Of a stretch of 19,829 nt of DNA, positions 15,645 to 19,829 are shown piece by piece. Below the pieces are notes generated by a model. That model had not been told where the DNA came from, did no database searches, and worked only from the letters and a program-made list of their open reading frames with translations. The stretch spans positions 1 to 19,829 of the forward strand of contig JAQGKC010000157.1 of NCBI GenBank assembly GCA_028290305.1, written 5' to 3'. Within the stretch, counting starts at the first letter, position 1. Every line of letters starts with the position of its first letter. Source of the stretch: Bradyrhizobium sp. (GTDB taxonomy: Bacteria > Pseudomonadota > Alphaproteobacteria > Rhizobiales > Xanthobacteraceae). The translations under genes were made by a program, and so were the position numbers.

Positions 15645-15878
15645 TCATTTTTGCTCTTTAATCTGGCCGGTGCTGTCGACGACGAGCCGCACTGCTTTGC
15701 CGTTCTTCATTGCCTTGGCGGCTATACCCTCGGCGGTCGACTTGATGTCGCTGACCTGCGAGTAGCCGGCTGCTTGGATCCTGGCGACGAGTTCCTCTTG
15801 CGTCAGGGAATGAGCGGGTGAAAAAAAGCCCGTAACCGCCAGCCAAAGAGCCGCCTGAGAGATTGTTCGCATCCACAT
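15645..15878 (-). CDS. small PepSY-like secreted protein
   Basis: 77 residues. AGGAGAACGAAT before ATG is a good ribosome site. Signal peptide (MRTISQAALWLAVTGFFSP ending AHS). The mature part of about 55 residues is one PepSY-like unit (LTQEELVARIQAAGYSQVSD, then IAAKAMKNGKAVRLVVDSTG, ending QIKEQK) with the VVDSTG turn. Very like the extracytoplasmic part of the protein at 6954-7283. It is the gene after the rhodanese-ChrB fusion, about 125 bases later. It may be a periplasmic sensor or inhibitor; function unknown. Confidence 0.8.
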   Translation of the reverse strand: MWMRTISQAALWLAVTGFFSPAHSLTQEELVARIQAAGYSQVSDIKSTAEGIAAKAMKNGKAVRLVVDSTGQIKEQK

Positions 15879-16003
15879 ATTCGTTCTCCTGGTGTGTCCC
15901 TACCCCAGGTGATGTCGCGCTTGGTGGCATGCTCCTTCACATGACATCCGCTATGCGGAGCCAAGTTGCTGCTCAGTGATCTTCGGATTCTTGGCGAGAT
16001 CGA

Positions 16004-16822
16004 TCACGACTTCACCTTGTTGGTAGGCCAGTTGTGCGTCTCCTTCGTCGCGTCGCGGCACCAGCGGTAGAACGCGTCGTACAGGACAAGGCCGGCATTC
16101 AACTGCTCGAGGTCGTCGTCGAACATGCGCGACAGGCCGAGCGAGGCGGCGAGCAATCCGGGTGCCTCCGGAGACAGGTCGAGCCGAGCGGTATCCGCGG
16201 CCCGTACCATGGTCGCAAGTCGATCCAACGACGGCGTCGAGAGGCCGAACTCCTCGACCATCACATCGAAGGTGCAGAGTTCGCCGCGATGACTCCAGAA
16301 CACATTTTCGATGTCGAAAGGGGTCGCTTCGAAGCGTTCGGCCACGGTCTCGACTTCGGACGCCGTGACGAACAGGAAAACCGCGGCAGGATCGATGAAG
16401 CGCCGGATCAGCCAAGGACAGGCGATGCGGTCGATCTTGGGTCGCGATCGCGTGACCCAGACTGTGCGGCTGCGCCCGTCGCGTTTCGGGATCTTGTCGG
16501 CGGGGACGGTTGGCAGCTTCGCCTGTTTCCAGCCGACGTGGCCGCCCTCTAAAACTTCCGCAGCGACATTGCCGCACCGGAGCCAGGCGGCGGTGCCCTC
16601 GCTGAGCTTCTGGCCCTTGTTGCAGACGACGACAACGGACTGGCCGGTCATCCGGGATGCCCAGTCCTGCACTTCGCGATGCGACCGTCGTACCGCACCA
16701 GGGATCAGGCGGGGGTCTTCCGCGAAATCCTCGTCGATGCGGACGTCAATGAGGGCCGGCGCATTCTGCGTGCCGATCAGACGATACAATTTTTCGGATG
16801 AAATCGAGCTGTAAGAAGACAT
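16004..16822 (-). CDS. rhodanese domain fused to ChrB C-terminal domain (chromate resistance)
   Basis: 272 residues from ATG 16822. The frame is open further up (to 16927), but that would cross the conserved leader RNA and its -35 box, so the start is at 16822 with AAGGACGCAGC before it. Residues about 10-105 form a rhodanese-like domain with the active-site loop VVVVCNKGQKLSEGTAAWLR (C67) and the LEGGHVGWKQAKLP end. Residues about 118-265 are the ChrB C-terminal domain: SRPKIDRIACPWLIRRFIDP, then AAVFLFV, FDVMVEEFGL and FYRWCRDATKETHNWP. ChrB proteins sense or resist chromate; in other species the N-terminal part is a transcription regulator, here replaced by a rhodanese. It is the first gene of an eleven-gene run that includes chrA and the SOD. 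It may be a redox/sulphur enzyme as well as a resistance protein. Confidence 0.93.
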   Translation of the reverse strand: MSSYSSISSEKLYRLIGTQNAPALIDVRIDEDFAEDPRLIPGAVRRSHREVQDWASRMTGQSVVVVCNKGQKLSEGTAAWLRCGNVAAEVLEGGHVGWKQAKLPTVPADKIPKRDGRSRTVWVTRSRPKIDRIACPWLIRRFIDPAAVFLFVTASEVETVAERFEATPFDIENVFWSHRGELCTFDVMVEEFGLSTPSLDRLATMVRAADTARLDLSPEAPGLLAASLGLSRMFDDDLEQLNAGLVLYDAFYRWCRDATKETHNWPTNKVKS

Positions 16823-16892
16823 GCTGCGTCCTTGGTGATTCAGGACGCGATACTTGGGCATGTCGCCTCGACGGGGGATCGCAAATCCCCGT
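16820..16892 (-). promoter_or_regulatory. structured leader RNA (chrB-like motif), copy 2, ahead of rhodanese-ChrB
   Basis: Read on the minus strand from 16892. Stem 1 pairs ACGGGG (16892-16887) with CCCCGT (16876-16871), and its 10-base loop contains GCGAT (16882-16878). GCGAT can pair with ATCGC (16851-16847), giving an H-type pseudoknot. Hairpin 2 pairs GCGTCC (16848-16843) with GGACGC (16831-16826) and hides the AAGGA site; ATG is 16822-16820. GAGGCGACATGCC, ATCGCGTCC and CAAGGACGCAGCATG are shared with the leader at 6176-6247, while the loops between differ, as expected for conserved structure. The hairpin loop is one base shorter here, and the reading frame through the leader is not kept, so it is not a coding relic. 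Likely a translation or transcription switch. Confidence 0.8.
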
Positions 16893-16927
16893 CCTTTAAA
16901 TAAAACCCCTGCCGAACGCGCTGTCAA
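16893..16927 (-). promoter_or_regulatory. promoter of the ChrB run
   Basis: TTGACA at 16927-16922 is a perfect -35 hexamer. After a 17-base spacer stands TTTATT (16904-16899), a fair -10. Transcription would begin at about 16892, the first base of stem 1. The cytochrome c operon has the same hexamer at the same distance, 29 bases before ACGGGG, although the bases between differ. Confidence 0.65.
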
Positions 16928-17199
16928 TCCGCTTCAAGCTGATCCCGACACAACTTTCGCGACACCGATCACGAACAGTTCAATGAGGACGCGGAACTAT
17001 ATCCGCGCGGGAAGCAACGAGGGTCGGTGGTTCAAAAAAATCGTACGACCCAGGAGTGCAAGCACAATCTTCCGGAAGGTCGCCTCGTTGATGCGGGTTT
17101 TCTAGTCTAGCCGCTAATTTGTTACAAGCTTCTGCCCTGCCGCAACCCGTGACGCGATGCAGTCTCACATCGGCGATTTATCTGAGCAGCCAAGCTGTC
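16928..17199. other. non-coding stretch between the ChrB promoter and the trb remnant
   Basis: I see no convincing gene here. On the plus strand an open frame runs from about 16943 to 17110 (text such as HEQFNEDAELYPRGKQRG), without a good start or ribosome site. Small palindromes (CGCGGAACTATATCCGCG near 16991, CTTCCGGAAG near 17071) are present. This is the likely boundary between the resident genes and the conjugative-element remnant, but no att duplication is visible. Confidence 0.4.
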
Positions 17200-17463
17200 T
17201 CAGTCGGATTTTGCGGCGGCGCTTGCTGACCGTGTTTGTTGAATTCCACGACGCAGCTTCCTGAACGCGCGATCCGTTGCCATGAACCGTGCCAGCATCG
17301 GCGCAACAAGCATCGTTGGGTCTGCAGTCGATCGTCGGCCTTCCCGTTTCAAGATTTCCGCATAGGCCGTCAAATCGCGATAGACCGTTGCCGGGAGCTT
17401 TACGGTCAAGCTGACGGACTTGTCGTCTTCGATCGAGCCAATCTTTAGCTTGGTCATTTTCAT
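17200..17463 (-). CDS. DUF2274 protein of a trb conjugation operon
   Basis: 87 residues: MTKLKIGSIEDDKSVSLTVK, then LPATVYRDLTAYAEILKREG and a central DPTMLVAPMLARFMATDRAF. This is the pattern of DUF2274 proteins, small CopG-like proteins placed directly after trbI in trb-type conjugation operons of proteobacteria. Its ATG overlaps the trbI stop by ATGA, so it was translationally coupled to trbI. The gene looks complete, but its operon is gone, so it is probably without a job. Function is unknown. Confidence 0.85.
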   Translation of the reverse strand: MKMTKLKIGSIEDDKSVSLTVKLPATVYRDLTAYAEILKREGRRSTADPTMLVAPMLARFMATDRAFRKLRRGIQQTRSASAAAKSD

Positions 17464-17900
17464 CCCTTGTAGGGTTCGAGCACCAAATCCCGATTCACGA
17501 TCACGCGCAGCGGAAAGCCCGGCCGAACCGTCAGTGTCGGCTGGATGTCGAGATTGCGCTGAACGACTTTCTGTCCCGTCTGGTTCAAGCTATCGCTGGA
17601 TCCACGACGGAGCGCGGAGATGACATCGCTATTGCCATCAGTGCCGGTGGTAGACCCAAGTTCGCTCCCGACACCGAGCAGTGTCGACAGCAGCGTGGCC
17701 TTGAATAGCGCGCCCCAGTGATTGTCGACCTCATCCTCAAGGCCGGCATAACCGGCGACATCGGCGCCGGGCTGGCGCTCCAGAGCGATCGAGCGGCCGT
17801 TCGGCATGATCAGGCGGGTCCAGACCAGCAGCACGCGCGACTGCCCGAACGCGACCTGGCTATCATAGATCCCGATCAGCCGCGTCCCCTGTGGAATGAG
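17460..17900 (-). pseudogene. trbI: trbI (VirB10-like) C-terminal remnant, 5' truncated
   Basis: About 146 residues remain of a protein usually near 400. They read IPQGTRLIGIYDSQVAFGQS, then RVLLVWTRLIMPNGRSIALE, PGADVAGYAGLEDEVDNHWG and ending LTVRPGFPLRVIVNRDLVLE. This is the C-terminal beta-barrel/antenna region of TrbI/VirB10, the inner-to-outer membrane bridge of the type IV secretion channel. Going upstream, homology stops at about 17900 and the frame meets a TAA at 17909-17907. The rest (N-terminal cytoplasmic part, membrane helix, proline-rich stalk) is missing. Cannot make a working channel. Confidence 0.9.
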
Positions 17901-17914
17901 CCGATGTTAGCCAT
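17894..17914 (-). pseudogene. first seven codons of a DUF736-like gene, cut by the trbI junction
   Basis: ATG 17914 follows a strong site, AAGGAGAAGTGAC, and one base after the stop of the preceding gene. It reads MANIGSF, the usual start of DUF736 proteins of conjugative elements, then goes out of frame into trbI text with a stop after 12 codons. Seven residues are little evidence, so the family call rests on the known place of DUF736 genes in such elements. Confidence 0.6.
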
Positions 17915-17915
17915 G

Positions 17916-18182
17916 TCACTTCTCCTTTGTTTCGAGCTCCGCGACCACCGCGGCCTCGATGGCGATCTGAAAGCCGAAGACGATCGACGCCGCATCCACT
18001 CGGGCAGTAGCGCAGCGGAGGATGGCGGCGGTGAGACTTTCTTGACCCGCGCGAGGAATGGGCAAAGCCCAGCGGAAGAAAGTCTCGCCGCCGCCGTTGC
18101 GGTTCAGGCGATCGAGGCGCAGCCGGCCTTCGGCCAGATCGAGCCAAAGAGAGGCGAGGTGCTCGCGTGCGCTGAACAGCAT
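17916..18182 (-). CDS. hypothetical protein of the conjugative remnant
   Basis: 88 residues: MLFSAREHLASLWLDLAEGR, then LRLDRLNRNGGGETFFRWAL, ending in a helical, glutamate-rich part (IAIEAAVVAELETKEK). I do not recognise a family. ATG follows the stop of the previous frame directly (TAAATG), and the next start is one base after its own stop, so it was part of a tightly packed operon. Its coding sequence contains a 20-base inverted repeat (18024-18043 / 18076-18095). The tight packing argues for a real gene, but the element is broken downstream. Confidence 0.55.
   Translation of the reverse strand: MLFSAREHLASLWLDLAEGRLRLDRLNRNGGGETFFRWALPIPRAGQESLTAAILRCATARVDAASIVFGFQIAIEAAVVAELETKEK
18024..18095. 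repeat. 20-base inverted repeat with nested hairpin
   Basis: Left arm GGCGGCGGTGAGACTTTCTT (18024-18043) and right arm AAGAAAGTCTCGCCGCCGCC (18076-18095) match at 19 of 20 positions. The 32-base loop contains a further TGGGC-AAA-GCCCA hairpin and a CCGC/GCGG pair. It lies inside a hypothetical coding frame. It may be a transfer-origin-like or recombination site, or a mobile palindrome. Confidence 0.75.
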
Positions 18183-18374
18183 TTAGGAGACGTGCCAGCT
18201 ATCGATCGACCCACACAAGAGATCCTGGTTCCAGGCGAAGGAAGAGATAACGTGGCGCGCAGAAAGGCGTCCCTCGTCGTCGAAATAGAACGAACCCCAT
18301 GCATGGGCGGGCCACCGCTGGGTCAAAGTCTCCCGTGGAGATCACCCATCTCCAGCGAAGCGCGCGAGGGGCAT
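18183..18374 (-). pseudogene. short gene of the conjugative remnant with an in-frame stop
   Basis: From ATG 18374, with CGGGGAC upstream, the frame reads MPLARFAGDG, a TGA, and then, still in frame, LTQRWPAHAWGSFYFDDEGR, ending SWHVS and TAA. The whole is 63 codons and the TGA is codon 11. TTG at about codon 16 could serve as a start for a 48-residue form. The stop touches the ATG of the next gene. The text looks like a protein (W-rich, FYFDDEG), but no family is recognised. Confidence 0.5.
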
Positions 18375-18384
18375 GAGGTCCCCG

Positions 18385-18921
18385 TCATGCTGAAGAAGGC
18401 TTACCGCGCCGATCCCAAACGAACAGACGATGGAGCCTCGGAGTCACCTGCTCGTGGCCGCTGCCCACCATGGGCGGTTGAGGTGGGACCAGCGCAACAC
18501 CACTCTCCCGAGCGGGTTTCCCTGCGATCGTCATACGTGTCCAGGCAATGCCACCGACGGTGATGGCACCGACGACGGCGAACGCCTCGCGCCACCATTC
18601 AGAGGGAACACCTATGCGGGCAAACGCGAGAGTCGCATCATAGCCGGCACGTGCCGCGGGAAGGGCAAATAGCAGCCCAATGACAAGACGGACAATGGCA
18701 GAGCGCGTAACCAAGAAAGTGTATTGCCCGGCCGCAAGTGTGAGACTAGCAGCGACAAAACCGATGGCGATGGCGCCGAACGGACCTGTTCCAGCCTGAA
18801 ATAAATAGAACCCTGCGGTGGTGCCAACGAAAAGCGGTACCGCATAGACGGCAAGCGTGAACACTGCCCAACAGAATAGGCCGAGCCCAGCAATATTGAG
18901 AAGAATGCCGATGATGAGCAT
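18385..18921 (-). CDS. conserved hypothetical membrane protein of the conjugative remnant
   Basis: 178 residues from ATG 18921; the frame reaches 18975, but GGGGACC before 18921 and the usual beginning MLIIGILLNIAGLGLFCWAV favour the shorter form. Four or five hydrophobic helices: about 1-24, 25-45 (PLFVGTTAGFYLFQAG), 46-68 (IAIGFVAASLTLAAG), 78-96 (IVRLVIGLLFALPAARAGY), 110-128 (AFAVVGAITVGGIAW). The tail is cytoplasmic and polar. Similar proteins occur in Rhizobiales beside conjugative element genes; no function is known. The next gene starts 10 bases downstream. Confidence 0.72.
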   Translation of the reverse strand: MLIIGILLNIAGLGLFCWAVFTLAVYAVPLFVGTTAGFYLFQAGTGPFGAIAIGFVAASLTLAAGQYTFLVTRSAIVRLVIGLLFALPAARAGYDATLAFARIGVPSEWWREAFAVVGAITVGGIAWTRMTIAGKPARESGVALVPPQPPMVGSGHEQVTPRLHRLFVWDRRGKPSSA

Positions 18922-19109
18922 GGTGATGGTCCCCGTGACAAAGGTTACAAGGGTCGCGCCTTCCACCACCACCACGGCGCGGTCCTAGGAATAGCCGATC
19001 CCGCCAGTGTTTGGAGTCCCTTACGGTGGAGTTTCAGGCAAGCACAAGCAACGCGAGAGTCCGGTTGCCGTTGCGATGGAGACCAACATTGAACGGTGAC
19101 ACTGACGTT

Positions 19110-19147
19110 GCCGGCCTCCAAGACAGTAATCAGGAAGGCCGGCTTTT
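19110..19147. terminator. possible terminator hairpin
   Basis: GCCGGCCT (19110-19117) pairs with AGGCCGGC (19136-19143) and is followed by TTTT on the plus strand. Read on the minus strand it lies 13 bases after the stop of the SnoaL-like gene, without a T-run, so it would end plus-strand transcription better. The loop is 18 bases long. No plus-strand gene is visible upstream. Confidence 0.4.
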
Positions 19148-19160
19148 CGATTGTCGTTGA

Positions 19161-19613
19161 CTAAGCGGCAAGCTTGATCAGCCCAAGCTGCTGCAGCGCG
19201 GTGACGCCGTCATCGAGCCCGATTTCCTCGGTGATCTTGCAGTCTTTCAGCTTTAGAACAGTCGTACCGGTAAATCGCATTTTCCGACCGGTGTTCGCGG
19301 GCAAGGCGCCGGCCAGAAAATCGCCGAACGCGCGTCCGGTGTGCGTCCCACCACCTTCCCAGCGGCCAACCACATACTCCCCCTCGGCAATAAGATCGGC
19401 GGCGCCCCAGAAATTGAGATCGGGAAAGGCCATACGGAAATCCGTCATGAAGGCCTTGATGTTGTCCCGTCCCCGGCGTGGCTCGTGCAGCGAATATTGA
19501 AGGAGCATATCCGGCGCGGCAAGCTCGTCGACGATTCCGAGATCGCACGTCTCGCCCCAGAACTTGGCGAACCAACGGCCAACGATGGCCTTGTTTTCAT
19601 CTTCTCTCGACAT
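19161..19613 (-). CDS. SnoaL-like (NTF2-fold) protein
   Basis: 150 residues. Pattern of the SnoaL/ester-cyclase branch of the NTF2-like superfamily: IVGRWFAKFWGETCDLGIVD at about 10-29, APDMLLQYSLHEPRRGRDNI at about 33-52, then AFMTDFRMAFPDLNF, RWEGGGTHTGRAFGDF and GTTVLKLKDCKITEEI. The aligned R-G-x-x-x-I and 'H-G' positions give a small cone-shaped binding pocket. Many members cyclise polyketides, but many in soil bacteria are of unknown substrate, as this one is. AGAGGAAATAGAAC before the ATG is a good ribosome site. It follows the conjugative remnant and stands alone. Confidence 0.85.
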   Translation of the reverse strand: MSREDENKAIVGRWFAKFWGETCDLGIVDELAAPDMLLQYSLHEPRRGRDNIKAFMTDFRMAFPDLNFWGAADLIAEGEYVVGRWEGGGTHTGRAFGDFLAGALPANTGRKMRFTGTTVLKLKDCKITEEIGLDDGVTALQQLGLIKLAA

Positions 19614-19829
19614 GTTCTATTTCCTCTTTTGCTTCGTCGTCTCGACTGACAATCGCCTCGATCGATGCAATGGAGCCTGGAACAGAGACGTGCGGGCTGC
19701 CACCCGATTTCTGCGCTCTTTGCAAGCGGTGAGGCCGGCAGCCCTTTAAGATCGGAGAAAGCAACCGTTGCGGCTACGCCAGCGAATTCAGCGCGTACAT
19801 TGTCTGCAACGCACGAGAGATGGCGCTTA

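Noticed and set aside
15951..16577. Minus-strand frame ending GEVVIDLAKNPKITEQQL opposite/overlapping the end of ChrB
   Set aside because: The text looks protein-like only at its end and overlaps ChrB in another frame; ChrB itself ends normally.
16823..16927. Upstream extension of the ChrB frame, and the ATGCCCAAG in it, as the true N-terminus
   Set aside because: It would translate the -35 box and the pseudoknot. The matching leader at 6176 keeps the structure but not the frame.
16980..17168. Minus-strand frame of 62 codons upstream of the ChrB promoter
   Set aside because: No ribosome site, no hydrophobic or domain pattern, biased arginine-rich text as expected of a chance frame.
17718..18563. 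Long plus-strand open frame of 281 codons
   Set aside because: It lies opposite trbI, the joint and the small minus-strand genes. It has no start site and no protein-family features.
18976..19109. Possible tRNA 3' end or att site at the edge of the conjugative remnant
   Set aside because: I find no tRNA arm, no CCA end and no direct repeat matching the other edge near 16930-17200.
19614..19829. Right end of the window as a possible gene or regulatory site
   Set aside because: Apart from the SnoaL ribosome site I see no gene, promoter pair or repeat that I can support.
1..19829. CRISPR arrays, rRNA, tRNA and complete insertion sequences
   Set aside because: No regularly spaced repeats, no rRNA or tRNA signatures, and no transposase-like frame or terminal repeats were seen.

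Overview
The window is chromosomal DNA of an alphaproteobacterium, most likely a Bradyrhizobium-type member of the Rhizobiales. This rests on the GC-rich coding style, the DUF1127 and GcvA-like LysR genes, the ChrB/ChrA/superoxide dismutase set, and the Rhizobiales-style trb conjugation remnant. No species can be named from sequence alone.

Layout. 1-2736 (+): 3' end of an RND efflux pump gene and its periplasmic adaptor. 2731-2962: decayed fragment of a LysR-type regulator related to the intact one at 5133. 2971-3867 (-): cytoplasmic YVTN-type beta-propeller. 4055-5014 (-): DUF1127 protein and glutathione S-transferase, divergent from the LysR regulator at 5133-6044. 6141-9117 (+): a promoter and structured leader RNA, a di-haem cytochrome c, a PepSY-like membrane-anchored protein, a decayed superoxide dismutase 3' end, a stand-alone cytochrome b and a small secreted protein. 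16927 down to 9120 (-): a compact run of eleven genes. In transcription order these are rhodanese-ChrB fusion, small secreted PepSY-like protein, small secreted beta-type protein, DUF1259 protein, Tat-exported Fe/Mn superoxide dismutase, six-cysteine mini-protein, unknown secreted protein, ChrA chromate transporter, second PepSY-like protein, secreted YVTN propeller and putative outer-membrane protein. The two runs converge with 2 bases between their stop codons. 17200-18921 (-): wreckage of a trb-type integrative conjugative element. 19161-19613 (-): SnoaL-like protein.

Main result. The two convergent runs, whose first genes are a cytochrome c and a rhodanese-ChrB fusion, carry nearly the same 5' leader. 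In both, a TTGACA -35 box lies exactly 29 bases before an ACGGGG stem. The loop of that stem holds GCGAT, which can pair with a downstream ATCGC to form a pseudoknot. A GCGTCC/GGACGC hairpin then sequesters the Shine-Dalgarno sequence just before the shared CAAGGACGCAGCATG. This points to one RNA-based control shared by a chromate/oxidative-stress operon and an extracytoplasmic cytochrome operon, so the 6.1-16.9 kb region may work as one system: chromate export, superoxide removal, and a cytochrome b / cytochrome c electron route with many small envelope proteins. I recall a 'chrB' candidate structured RNA reported upstream of chrB genes. If this is it, the cytochrome copy is the less expected part.

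The window also holds several scars: the LysR fragment, the superoxide dismutase fragment, a fusion of the first codons of a DUF736-like gene to the middle of trbI, and a 20-base inverted repeat in the conjugative remnant.
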